Shown one piece after another: positions 36,185-47,649 of a stretch of DNA of 64,000 nucleotides (position 1 is its first letter; each line of letters opens with the position of its first letter). The notes under the pieces were generated by a model that saw only the letters and a list, made by a program, of their open reading frames with translations, was not told where the DNA came from and made no database searches. The stretch spans positions 62,270,239 through 62,334,238 of the forward strand of contig NC_071389.1 in assembly GCF_022682495.2 (NCBI RefSeq), in the 5' to 3' direction. Made by a program: the position numbers and the translations under genes. The stretch is from Desmodus rotundus. Its lineage: Eukaryota; Chordata; Mammalia; Chiroptera; Phyllostomidae.

Positions 36185-37082
36185 TCAAATCTAACAACCC
36201 AATTAAAAAATAGGCAACAGACCTGAACAGACACTTCTCCAGGGAGGACATACAGAGTGCCCCGAGACACATGAAAAGATACTCAGCATCACTAGCCATC
36301 AAAGAAATGCAAATTTAAACCACAATGAGATAACACTTCACAACAGTCAGAATGGCCATCATTAACAAATCAACAAACAACAAGTGTTGACAAGGATGTG
36401 GACAAAAGGGAACCCTAGCGCTCTGTTGGTGGGAATGCAGACTGGTGAAGCCACTGTGGAGAACAATATGGAATTTCCTCAGAAAACTAAAAATGGAACT
36501 GCCTTTTGGCCTGGCAATTCCACTGCTGGGATTATATCCTAAGAACCCTGAAATACCAATCCAAAAGAACCTATGCACCCAATGTTCATAGCAGCACAAT
36601 TTACAATAGCCAAGTGCTAGAAGCAACCTAAGTGCCCATCAGTAAACGAATGGATCAAAAAACTATAGTATTTTACACAATGGAATACTATGCAGCAGAA
36701 AGAAAGAAGGAGCTCTTACCCCTTGGGATAGAATGGATGGAATTGGAGAGCATTATGCTAAGTGAAATAAGACAGGCAGTGAAAGACAAATGCCACATGA
36801 TCTTACCTTTAAGTGGAACCTAATCAACAAAACAAACAAGCAAGCAAAATATAACCAGAGACATTGAAATTAAGAACAATCTGACAGTAAACAGAGGGGA
36901 GGTGGGAGGGGATAATGGAAACGGGGAAAGAGTTTTCGGGAACAACTATAAAGGACACATGGACAAAACCAAGGGGGTTGAGATCAGGGGAGGGAGGTGG
37001 GAACAGCTGAGGTTGGGGGGGCTGTGGTAGGAGGAATATGCAGACAACTATACTTGAACAATAAAATAAATAAAAATTATTA
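36185..37082 (+). mobile_element. 5'-truncated L1 3' end, sense
   Basis: Starts in ORF2 near CAACCCAATTAAAAAATAGG, runs through the C-terminus (sense frame 36632-36823 ends [15 protein letters not shown]...) and the bat-type 3' UTR, ending ACTTGAACAATAAAATAAAT. No clear target duplication was found. Confidence 0.88.
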
Positions 37083-37700
37083 CTGAATGTCAACTATATA
37101 CATTCAATAATAAATAAATGAATAAATAAATAGAAACTCAACTGTTCCTAGAAATTTGCTGATTCGATTTTCTTAGAGAAATCTCTTGTACTTGAGATTT
37201 AAAACTATTAACATCTCATTTATAATGTAATAGTTAATCATAGAGTTACCTGCACCTGGTTTTCAGAGAACGGAGGGTTTTAGGAGAATTGTCTTATTTT
37301 TTTGCTTCGCTTCTATTTACCTGGAATTTTAGTGTCATATTACTTCTCTATTCACATCCACTGATATGTCCATATACTTTCTGTACCATTCCTTTTGATT
37401 TCACTGATTTACACTTCTAATTTTCTACACCTTCATAGACCTAATACTATTGTGAAATTAATTCACTGTGGCTTAACCAAACAAGTTATGCTATTTACAC
37501 ATTACAAAGATGATTCATGTCAAATACACAACCCTAAAGCATAATAACTTTAACACATCCATATTTTTTGAGATGCTTCTCAAACCACAGTGTGGTATAT
37601 GGGGGCCCCCAAATCTCTAATTTCATGCAGTAATAACAGGACAATATATATGCATTAGAAAGACAACTGGACATCTTCCCATCACTGATAAGAAGTAGGT
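37083..37700. other. Intronic DNA, nothing recognised
   Basis: AT-rich sequence with short (AATAAATA) simple repeats at its left edge; no other feature supported. Confidence 0.5.
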
Positions 37701-37826
37701 TGATACAGAGCAGTTAGTGATAACTGCTTTCAATCCCAGCCCTGCTCTTTCACTATCTCACCTGGACAAGTCCCTTAACTTCTCTGAAACCTAAGTTTCC
37801 TTTTGTATAAAATAGAAATAATTTTT
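37701..37826 (+). repeat. MIR SINE, left part
   Basis: CTATCTCACCTGGACAAGTC then CTTAACTTCTCTGAAACCTA and AAGTTTCCTTTTGTATAAAA is the MIR core. It is interrupted at 37826 by the solo LTR and continues at 38682. Confidence 0.75.
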
Positions 37827-38687
37827 TGGGGGAACCACCCTGACTAGCTTCAGAAGCTGTAACCCCCCATGGCTAAGGCTGAGTAAAAAGACCTTGGGAC
37901 CCTAAGCCACTTAGGAGACAAATCTTATCTTCCTTGTAGGGGCACCTCCTATGCCCCCTTTCACCTCACCCTGCTTGGCCTCAGGCAGATGACTGGTTAG
38001 CCAATGACGGGTAAGATTCCTCAAAGGAGGGACAACCTAAGACAGGCATGGTCATGAAGGCGCCCTGAGGGAAGGACTTGGGGGCTATAGAAAAAGGGGG
38101 TGATGGACCCTTGTCCCTCGGCTTTGATATAGCCTGAGTCCTCATTCTGTCTGCAAGAAGTCTCCTAACCTCTTGGCTGCCTTACTTCCCCTGCCTGATT
38201 TAAGCCTGAAACAATACCTTAAGCCTGAAACAATCCCAGAGGTGGGTGCAGCCCTGTGCTGGAAAGGGTGGGTTCCCCAGGGAGATCAGGCCTGAGAAAG
38301 AATGAATAAAATCCTGTGAAACCTGCTTTGCTAAATACCCTCAATTTAAGTTATAAGGGTCCAAGCCTGAAATGAGCTTGTTTCCCCAAAGTTTTATGGT
38401 CCTTTAGCTATCTGACCCTGACTCAGAATAAGCCCTCAGAGTTCTTTGAATGTTATCTATTTGATTATTACTGCCTGACAATGATTGATGAGCTTTCCAT
38501 TTATGCCCTGTATTTCTATGCAAATTAAGCCAATAAAAGCTGTCAAGGCAAGGGTTGGGGCACTCTCCCCTTGAGAGAGTGGCCATGCTGTCCCTTTTCC
38601 TCCACAGGACTCAGTAGTCCATGCGAATTTGTCTCATCTCAGCCACAACACTGTGGACACTGCTTGAAGATGACCGTGTCAATTTTT
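37821..38687 (+). mobile_element. Solo LTR with 6-bp target duplication
   Basis: LTR body 37827-38681 (855 bp) begins TGGGGGAACC and ends GACCGTGTCA (TG...CA). It is flanked by ATTTTT at 37821-37826 and 38682-38687. It contains CCAATAAAAGCTGTCAAGGC as polyadenylation/R region and a short tandem pair AAGCCTGAAACAAT near 38.2 kb. No internal retroviral genes flank it, so it is a recombined solo LTR. A 6-bp duplication suggests, but does not prove, a class II element. Confidence 0.88.
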
Positions 38688-38775
38688 ATTTCCCAGGATC
38701 TTTGTGAGGATTAAATGATACAATATATGCACAGTATCTGGCATATCACATATTTTCAATAAATGGTAGCTGTTT
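38688..38775 (+). repeat. MIR SINE, right part
   Basis: TTTGTGAGGATTAAATGATA, then GTATCTGGCATATCACATAT and TTTCAATAAATGGTAGCTG complete the MIR begun at 37701. Confidence 0.75.
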
Positions 38776-39489
38776 TTATCACATTCAGATAAACATCCTC
38801 ATTATGGATGTGTCATGAATATACATTTAGTATAACTTTCCATTCTCTGAGAAAAATTACCACTCCCTGCTTTGTAGGAGATATACAACAGCTTTGTGTG
38901 GCAGGTATGTGCAATGTGAAAATAGGAGGGGGTAGATGACAGTTGGAAAGATAAATGCACTGAGACTAGGCCCTATGTAGGGGAAGTTGGTAGTGCTTTA
39001 CATTGTTCTTCCTGTTTGGCTAAATGGTGACAGCAGCTTCTAAGACTTTTTCTCAAGGAAATATGAGTCACTTTTTATAATTTACACAGGTCCATCAAAG
39101 CTAGCATTTTCCTCTTAATGAAAATAAAAATGAAACTCATTAAATAAAATCAATGTATATTGATTATTATATCTGATAATAATTTCATGTAATACCAGAG
39201 AACAGCAAAACCAACTTCTGTATCAAATGAGGTTTTACGTTGAGTACTTCTAAAATGCAGTCTTCCAGATACTTCAAAATGTTTCCTGATTCCATAATAA
39301 ATACATTAAATTTTGTTTCACTACTTCCAGAAACTAAAAATAGTCAATAATATTTTAAAATTTAGTTGTCAGGTCAGCCTAATAGATTACAAGGTGAAGT
39401 TTTATTTTGCATTTTCCCGAGTCTTTCTAACCATGGGTTCCCAAAGATGCACTTCTTGGTTCCATTTAAAGACAGGGCAAACTGATGAT

Positions 39490-39690
39490 TGGTTGCAGAG
39501 AAAAGAACCTTGGAACTGGAAGTAGAAAATTCAGATTTGAAACCCAGATCTACCGTTCACTACCTGTGTGCATGTGAACAATCACGTAACTTCAATAAAT
39601 TTCAGTTTTCTCACTTACAGAATGGCCGTAAGGCTTACACTACAAGGATTGTTTCCAGATTTAAAAAGATAAAAGGTAGCCAATAAATAG
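39490..39690 (+). repeat. MIR SINE
   Basis: CCTTGGAACTGGAAGTAGAA, CACTACCTGTGTGCATGTGA, CACGTAACTTCAATAAATTT and CAGTTTTCTCACTTACAGAA follow the MIR consensus. Diverged. Confidence 0.65.
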
Positions 39691-40600
39691 ATTTCTTTTT
39701 TCTTTTTTTAATTTCCTCCTCTGACTCCACCTCTATTTGGTCTTGAATGAATTGGTTATAAACCAGCTTAGCATCAGCCATTGGAAGCTCTATAATTTTA
39801 AAGGATTTTTCATGAGAAGTGGAGTACCTGATTTTGAGGATTATCCATGGCCTTTCCTCTTCGTCCTCCTTTCTGTTCATCAGTCATTTACTTTATAATA
39901 GCACACCAGAGGGCAGGCAGAAAAACAGAGAGGACACAGTAGATTGCTTATGAAATCTTGCTAAATTGATAAATGAAGGAATAAGTGAAGTGAAATCAAA
40001 TAGCTGGGCTATATTTTAAAAGATCAATCAATGTGGCCAGACTATAAGACAACATAAGAATCTTTTTAAGTGGGCAGAACAGTGGCAACTGAAACTTAAC
40101 GCAGTCACGGTCACCTTATGAAAATAATTTCCAAGTTTTATCATTAAAATAACAGACCAGAAAAGAATCCTGAGAGTGAGTGACCGCTGATCATTTCCCA
40201 AAGACATCCTAGCTGACTGCTATGGAAAAAAAAGCTTGCATGGTTTTAAGTATCGACAATAAAGAAAATATAACAAGTTACCATCCTGCTCGTGGAGGAG
40301 GCTGTGGAGCCGCTGAATCTAAAATATTTAGTCTAGTTCTGTTTGCTCCAACTCCAGAAAGACTTAATGAAACTGGAGGCTAGCCAGAGGAAAGAAGCCA
40401 AATCAACAGGCGAAAGGAAGACTAGACACATTAAAATTCTCAGAAAAGAGCCATAGATTGTTAGAATTGGAATTATCTTTAGGTATCATGTATACCAATT
40501 CCTTATGCTTCCATAATATTCCTGATAATTCATAAGTAGTTATCAAAGGCCTATTAAATGCTGGAAACTTACTAGAATCCTTCCATTTTTGAAGCTTATG
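39691..40600. other. Intronic DNA, nothing recognised
   Basis: Unique-looking AT-rich DNA. An 81-codon minus-strand frame at 39635-39880 overlaps the MIR tail and has no supporting homology or splice context. Confidence 0.5.
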
Positions 40601-41620
40601 TCCAAAATGATCACCTCAAATATGTCTTAAATATATCCACTTCTCTTGTGCCCACTGCCAGCACCCTGGCCCAAATCATCTTTGTCTCACTTAGACTACT
40701 GCGATGGCATCCTAACCGGACACCCTCTTCTACGTCTGCTCCTCACAACCACGTACTGACTTCCCAACCCCCTGTAACTCATCCTAACCTGACACCCTCT
40801 TCTACGTCTGCTCCTCACAACCACGTACCGACTTCCCAACCCCCTGTAACCTTAAAACACAAGTTAAATCATGTAATTGGCTAACTTAGAATACTTCAAT
40901 GATTTTCCATCAACTTTAGGATCAAGTCCAAAGTAATAAACTTGGTCCTCAATGATTTGGCTCCTGCCTCTGTCACTAATATCACCTCACGCTGCTTTTC
41001 CCTTGGCTCACCAAAGTCTACCTGCTCTGGCTTTCTTTAAGTTCCTCAGAGCAGCTAAATGCTTGCCCACTTAGGCCAATCACATAGAACAATAGCCATA
41101 ACCACCAATGCAGCTAACAGTTACGAAGGTTTTACTATGTAACTGGCTCTCATGCTTTAAATGCATTTTCATGTTCAATCCTCACAAGAAACTCTATAAA
41201 GTACTAATTATTTTTATCATTTTACTATTGAGAAAAAATATTTAGGGAAATTAAATGTTGTTGTTGTTGTTTTTTTAATAGTAAGTGGCAAAGGAGAGAA
41301 GTATGTTATATTGCACCTTCCAGGAATGTTCTTTCTCCCCACTCTCCCCTCGCTAACTCACACCATTCTTTATGGTCGCCACTTGTTATGTCATTTCCCC
41401 AAAACAGTCTTTTGCATCTCCTGATCCAAGTTTGGTACCCTTGTCAGAGTCCTTTAAACTTTTCTTCCATAATATGTATCACAGTTTAAAATTATATATT
41501 TCTTTTTGCAATTATTTAATGTCTGTCAAACCTCTAAATAGACTCCAGAAGTCTCAGGGAGGCAAGGACCATGTGTTCAAAAAATGTGCTTGGATACAGA
41601 TATAAACATCTGCTGAATAA
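40601..41620 (+). repeat. L2-type LINE remnant
   Basis: TTTGTCTCACTTAGACTACT, TTGGTCCTCAATGATTTGGC and the tail CTGAATAAATGATCGAGG resemble the L2 ORF2 end and 3' region. It is very diverged and contains the 72-bp tandem duplication. Confidence 0.6.
40709..40852. repeat. 72-bp tandem duplication
   Basis: Units 40709-40780 and 40781-40852 are 72 bp each and differ at only about four positions. Each contains CACCCTCTTCTACGTCTGCT. The unit length is a multiple of three, so the short plus frame across it shows a repeated peptide (SSTSAPHNHV...TSQPPVT), but there is no evidence it is coding. Confidence 0.92.
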
Positions 41621-42237
41621 ATGATCGAGGAAAGCGATCTAAACTTCCTAATAATGAGATGCTGAATCACTCTATGGAAGTGTCTGTTTAAGTGCTAGAA
41701 ATTCTTTTAAAATATTCTTGCCTACGATAAAAGTTGTTCTTTTAATGTCTATCTACTAATCCTAATTCTGGTTTCTTGACCAATACTGAAAAACTACGTT
41801 ATTTTTTCTCGTACAGCTCTTTAAATATTTTCAGCATAGAGAGTTAAAGACACAGAGAGGCCTGGCAATTAAGGTGGGATAATTCCAGTTTATTTGTAAA
41901 AAAAAGAAAGAAAAAGAATGCTAGGGCTAAGAAGATAAGGGGACATTTTTTGAAATCAGAAACTTAATTAGGGAACGTTTATAGAAATTAATTATTCATC
42001 TATAGTAAATAAATCTAAGGGCTATATGAACATAAAATATAATGGGACTGCTGTACTTGGCCTGCTCTACCACAAACTGATTTATAACTTGTATAAATCT
42101 AGAAAGAAACAAATAAAACCAGAGGGGATCCAGTTAAATGCGATTAAATGCCTACACAGAAAGATTGGGGAAAGTTAAATCTAGCTCTATAATTATAATT
42201 TAGCTTAGATATCCCCAAAATTATACGACACAGTATA

Positions 42238-42303
42238 ATGATTATATAATCATTATATGATGATTATATAATCATTATATGATGATTATATAATCATTAT
42301 AAT
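42238..42303. repeat. AT-rich tandem array of a palindromic 22-bp unit
   Basis: About three units of 22 bp start at 42238, 42260 and 42282. Each contains ATGATTATATAATCAT, which is its own reverse complement, so the array can extrude cruciforms on both strands. The last unit is cut short. Confidence 0.9.
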
Positions 42304-42779
42304 GATATAATGATTTTATGAAGTACAACTATATCTTCCAACATCTCAAAAGTTTTGTTTTAACAGAACTCTGGATTAGATGAACTATATTTCCGAGAAT
42401 TTGACATTAACAAGATAAAATAAAAGCTGGTAATTACAAGAGTCAAACATATTCTCTAAGCATTTTATATATTTTAATTAACTCAATGTAGTCACTAAAG
42501 ATTTTTTAAAGCCTTTATCTCCCATCCTTAAAGAGAAAGATGGAATCTCAAACTTGTAAGGTTCCTTTTGTTTGAAAGTTTATCTGATGCTTAAAACCTC
42601 TCTGCAACATCTAGGCCAAGTAACTGTTCAACAAACTTTAAAATATCCCAGATTACATTAGCTGACTTGACAGGGGCCATTTCACAATGTATATGTGTAT
42701 CAAATTATAACCTACACTTTAAATATCTTATGACATTATTTGTCAAATATACCTCAGTAAAGCTACAGGGAAATCCCCA

Positions 42780-43020
42780 GCATGTTATAATGCTTTGGAT
42801 TTTGAGTTTGGAACTCTGGGTTTACTTCTCAGTTCTGCAATTATTAGTTATACAACTTTGAGCAGGTTACTTAGTGTGCTTTTGTTTCCTCATTTCAAAA
42901 ACTGGAATAACAAAATGTGTCTTTTCAAATTATTTGAGAATTAAGTGAAATGCCATAATATGAAACATCACTTGACATTATGCCTGGCACATAGCAAATG
43001 ATCGGTCAATGTTAATTTCT
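42780..43020 (+). repeat. MIR SINE
   Basis: TTTGGAACTCTGGGTTTACT, ACTTTGAGCAGGTTACTTAG, TTTCCTCATTTCAAAAACTG and TATGCCTGGCACATAGCAAA in MIR order. Confidence 0.72.
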
Positions 43021-43405
43021 CTCCAGTAACATAAATCGACTGCCTGCCTAGATAGCCTAGTTCTTTGGACAGCACTGGCAGTAGGTACTTATGTTTTGTC
43101 AAACTAGAGCAACCCTATTGAGTAAATAACACTTAGAAGTTGCTCTTCATTAGCATTTTAACTTTTGCTATTCATTCTAGTGTATATATATTTCTTAGGC
43201 AATTTTTCACTCAAAAATGGCAAAGTTTAATTTCTTTTAGTGGCCTTAGAGAAATATGAGTTACAATCATATTTGATGAGAAGGCTTGAATAATCTAATT
43301 GATGTAAATACTCCATTAAAATTTCCCTTCTCAGTAAAAACAAAAACAAAAACAAAAAGTTCACCTTCGGTTACTCAGAATTAATTGGTATGGCTACGAT
43401 CTTTT

Positions 43406-43660
43406 AAGAGTAAATGGGCCCTGGCCAATATGGCTCAGTTGGTTGGGGTATCATCCCATAGACCAAAGGGTTGTGGGTTTGATTCCCAGTCAGGGCACAT
43501 ACTCAGGTTGCAGATTTGATCCCTGGTCAGAGTGCATACAAGAAGGCAACCAATTAATATTTCTCTCTCACATCCATGTTTCTCCCTCTCTCTCTCTCTC
43601 TCTCAAAGCAACTGAAACAAAATGTCCTCGGGTGATGGTTAAAAAAAAAAGAGTAAATGG
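43406..43660 (+). mobile_element. VES-type SINE, sense, perfect 12-bp target duplication
   Basis: Body 43418-43648 (CCCTGGCCAATATGGCTCAG..., GGTTTGATTCCCAGTCAGGG, (CT)n, TGTCCTCGGGTGATGG, A-run). Identical AAGAGTAAATGG copies lie at 43406-43417 and 43649-43660. Confidence 0.94.
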
Positions 43661-44581
43661 ATTATCTCCCTATTTTTATTAATAATTAATGACAAAACTA
43701 AGTACATCATTTTTATTAAATTCAAACAATTTCTGGCAAATAAATTTTCAATCTTAAAAAATATTAAATTGGTACATAAAAAACAAAGTATATCAGAAAT
43801 GTAGTGCTGTTTTTCTATAACACAAGAAAATATGATTATTTAATTACTTAAGCTTATAAAACAATTTTTAAAATTTTTATTTTTATGTAAGTCATAAGAT
43901 AGGTTATAGGAAATTGAATTTGCTCATTTAACCTATTAAATGGTATCTCTTACTTAGTGACAACTCAGCACACATGTAAATAAATTCATTTGAATTAATT
44001 TAACATAACACTTTGCATATGTTGTATAAGTTCATTTGTTAAGAGAATATTTTAGCTGGCTTTATCCATTGTAGAAAATAAAATTACTTGTAATATGAAA
44101 CCTCCTACTTCTGTAGTAATATAAATTTTAGAAAGTCAAAATTTTTTGAGGAAAGAAATTATAATATTCTGATTCATTAGCGCTTGATTTACTCCATCTT
44201 TCAAATATAAAGAAAGGCATCTTCAAAGAACTAAACTATTTTTATGGTTTGATAACTTATAACATTTATTAATGAAAATTATAAGGTTTAATTTAGATTG
44301 AAATATAATCAGAACTAAAAATAGAGACCAAATGTTAGAAACAAGAATTCTCCTGAAATCATAAATATAATTTATATTTAGATAAAAATATTAGTAATTG
44401 TGTTTTCCCTCATTTCTCTTTTGTAAATATAGTGGGTTTTATTTGCCACATCACAAGTGAGTTTAAATTTGTTGTGGATAGGAATTGTATTCTGAATTTT
44501 ATAAATACTGATCACAGCTAACATGATTCCTAAAAATGCTTACAGCTGATTAAAATACAAAAGAGCATAAAATAAACTCAC
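43661..44581. other. Intronic DNA just downstream of a collagen exon
   Basis: Very AT-rich, no repeat or gene recognised. Confidence 0.55.
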
Positions 44582-44626
44582 TGTTTCACCAATCTTTCCA
44601 ATGTTTCCTTGATCTCCTACTTCTCC
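44582..44626 (-). CDS. COL24A1: Collagen XXIV triple-helix exon (45 bp)
   Basis: Reads GEVGDQGNIGKIGET, five Gly-X-Y triplets with no proline, acceptor ACTAACAG, donor GTGAGT, phase 0. A proline-free stretch predicts a locally flexible helix. Low-proline triplets of this kind are one reason for favouring COL24A1 over the proline-rich COL5/COL11 chains. The next intron is about 33.8 kb, by far the longest here. Confidence 0.87.
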
Positions 44627-45811
44627 CTGTTAGTAAAGAACATAAAGTTGCAAAAACAATTATTTTTGAACAAGATTATTCAAGACATTGCTTATGTTTT
44701 CATTTTTGTAATTATCTAGTTATAACCTAGAAAAAGGCAAAGGAAATCTCGGTTATTCAAAACTAGGATGGCAGTTCACTAGACAGCTTTTTAATCAAAT
44801 ATGGTCTTTCCTCTATTTTCATTCAAACAGTAATCACATATTTTCTTAAATTACATTCTATTAAGGACTCTTAATCACCTTTAAAACACCTCTACAAATA
44901 CAATTTAAAAATAAAATATTTATTGAGGTGTATTCTGCAAAAAGCAGGTAGTAGGTGCTGTGGAAGATACTAAGAATACAAATAAAGCCCTTGCCCACAG
45001 GAATGCTCTATTTGCTTCAGGAAACAAGGTATTCACAATGCAGAGCTGAACGGAATACACGCCACCGGTAAGTAGTAAAGACGAGCACAGGAGCAGGCAC
45101 CCTGTGTGCTGGTGCAGCTAGAGCTGGCTTCACTGGAGAAGTAAGGTCACGTCCACATCCATGAGTCACAGTCCCTAAAGCTGAAAACCCAAAGATTTTC
45201 ACAGATCATGGGGTGGCAAACGTGTCCTAACCTGATTTATTTGGCAGCAATGATTTAGCTGATCTGAGTGAGGCTATATATAGTCTTGATTTATTTTGAT
45301 AATCTGAATATCCTCACATTGCACCACAGAAATATTAATCTGTCTAATTATGGTGGCTGTCCCATAGCCTATTGGCATGTGGGTAAAATGCAGTGTAAAG
45401 ACAACATTACCTTTTGAAAACCCAAATGTTAATGATTTCAAATAATGAATTATGAAAAGACATTTGAATTGACCCTGAAGAATGGGTAATATTTACATTG
45501 GTGATGAGAAAGGGCCACTTTGGGTGGTGAGAAATGGCATAAACAAAGGCTGAAATAATGCACAGATAGATTAATGAAAGGTAGAAGATCAAGTTCAGGG
45601 CACCACACATAGTTAATCTGACAGGAATGTATATATTTCTTTTTACTGAAACAGGGGAATAAACCATCAATTGCTACCTAAAAATGAATGATTATATTGC
45701 AATGTGGAGTAGTAAAATGTTACACTGCACTGGCCAATACTGTAGCCGCTAATAAGTAGCTGTTGAGCATTTGTTACTGGGTAGTCTGAATTGAAAAATG
45801 ATGTAGTAATT

Positions 45812-45848
45812 TATAATATATGTGCTATTATATAGCACATATATTATA
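45812..45848. repeat. Perfect 17-bp inverted repeat with 3-nt loop
   Basis: Arms 45812-45828 (TATAATATATGTGCTAT) and 45832-45848 are exact reverse complements around TAT. The flanking sequence (CTGGCCAATACTGTAGCC, GCTGTTGAGCATTTG) resembles an old MER-type DNA transposon, so the palindrome may be an internal mutation product. Confidence 0.9.
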
Positions 45849-46007
45849 TGCTCAAATGCTATTAGAACCAGTTTTAACATTATCACTGGTTCTCTCATTG
45901 AGTTGAGTGAAATATTTGACGTGTTCATTTCATATTTTTATGAAAATAATTATTTGATCTTTTTGAAAACTATACTTTATAACTGGTAATAAAGTCAGTT
46001 GCTTTAC

Positions 46008-46061
46008 CTTTAAGCCTTCTGGTCCTGCTTCACCTATATAACCCTTTTGACCTGGTTTTCC
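46008..46061 (-). CDS. COL24A1: Collagen XXIV triple-helix exon (54 bp)
   Basis: Reads GKPGQKGYIGEAGPEGLK, six Gly-X-Y triplets, acceptor CTCTCCTAG, donor GTAAAG, phase 0. It is Lys-rich, and three Lys residues (one X, two Y) are possible hydroxylation or cross-link sites. The downstream intron is only about 1.4 kb. The final GLK joins the following GEV to make a K-G-E junction, a common stabilising motif in collagen helices. Confidence 0.86.
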
Positions 46062-46063
46062 CT

Positions 46064-47640
46064 AGGAGAGAATAGAAAAAAAAAGACTTATTTAATCATT
46101 CTAATTTTGAAAGTTTCCAAAGAATTCAGACTATTTGATGAGAATTCAGACTATTTTATCTGATAATTCTACTTTATCACACTCATCACACATTCATTCT
46201 ATAAGGTCTGTCTACGTTGTGCCATTCGCAGCTCCCGGACTGGGCATGGGGGAGTGCGCCAAACTCGCCTGCCTTCTTAGAGCTTACATTCGAGTGAGGG
46301 TGCATCATTTGAAGAAAAACTAAAATATACAGCACGTGAAGTAGTGGTAAGTGTGAAGGACACACAATTATTAAGTGAGGAAGGGAGATATATACTGTTG
46401 AGTGAGTTTTGTTGGATTTTTAAATAAAATTGCCAGGGAAGACCTCACTGAGAAGGTGGTAGTTGAATAAAGAGTTGAAGAAAGGGTAAGTTATGTGGCT
46501 ATCTGAAGGCAGAGCACTCCAAGAGGAGGAAACGAGCATGTGCAAAGCCCCTGTGAGAAGAACGTGCCTACTGTGTTGGAGAAACCATGAAGAGTCAGTG
46601 CAGCTGGAGCAGCATAAGAGAGAAGATCAGTAAGAAGACCAGGTCAAAGGAGAGAGTGGGAGATGGGTCATGGAGGGTTTGATAGTCCACAGTAAGGACG
46701 TGAGCTTTAACTCTGACACAGGAAGCTTTAGACAAGCTTTGAAAAAAGGAGCGCCATGATCTAAGTGTTGACAGGATCACTTTGATGCAAGAGCAGAAGC
46801 AGAGAATCCAGAGAGGAGTCTACTGCAATAATCCAAATGAGAAATCACAGTCACACAGATCAAGGTGGTTACATAGGAGGTTGTGACAAGTGGTGTAAGA
46901 TTATGTATATAGTTTGAAGACAGTTATTCCAGGAATTGTTGACAGGTCATGTGTGAAATGTAAGAAAAATGGAAAAGTCAAGAATTACCATCTGAAAGAG
47001 GGACCAAATAAAATGGGGAAGACTGTTGCCAGTACAGATTTGGAAGGTAAACCATAAACTCAGTTTGGGATATTTCGGTTTGACAGTCTTGTTACACATC
47101 TGAATGGAGAGATCATGTGGTAGTTATATATGAGTCCATAGTTCAGGGGGTAGAAGGTTCTTGTATAAACATATACATTTTGAAAGTCACCAGCCATAAG
47201 ATGGCACCAGCTTATCTGAGTGTAGACAGAAAAGAGAAATATACAAACCAAGCCTTGGAACACTCCAAAATTTATAATTTGAAGAGATTAAGACAATATG
47301 CAAATTTGCTGCCAGTCAGGAGGAAGATCACGCAAATGAAAACCGTGTTTCTAGGAGATGAGAGTGATCTAATCAAATTCTGAAGAGTGTAAGTATTGAG
47401 TAATATGAAGATTAAGAAACAATCATTGAATTCATCAACCTGAAGGTCACTGATGACCTTCACAAGATCATTATTGTTTTTGAGTTTGGGGGAACAACAA
47501 AAATGGTTTTAGCAGATAGGGTGAAGAGAAAATTTGGAAAGAGCATATATAGGCAATACTTTTGAGAAGTTTTACTGAAAAGGGAAGGAGAGAAAGGTAA
47601 TACTTGGAAGGTAAACTGAAATCAATACGAGTTTTGTCTG
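46064..47640. other. Intron with probable ancient-repeat DNA
   Basis: 46.2-46.9 kb carries phrases such as GGAAGACCTCACTGAGAAGG and GCATGTGCAAAGCCCCTGTG, familiar from an old mammalian interspersed repeat whose family I cannot name. No gene is supported. Confidence 0.45.
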
Positions 47641-47649
47641 CATTTTAAT

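Noticed and set aside
40648..40884. 78-codon frame with a repeated Ser/Pro/Thr peptide
   Set aside because: The repeat comes from a 72-bp tandem duplication inside an L2 remnant; no start context, splice sites or homology support a gene.
44627..44640. TACTAAC (minus strand) directly before an exon, like a perfect branch-point motif
   Set aside because: It overlaps the acceptor AG itself, too close to the exon to act as a branch point; coincidence in AT-rich DNA.
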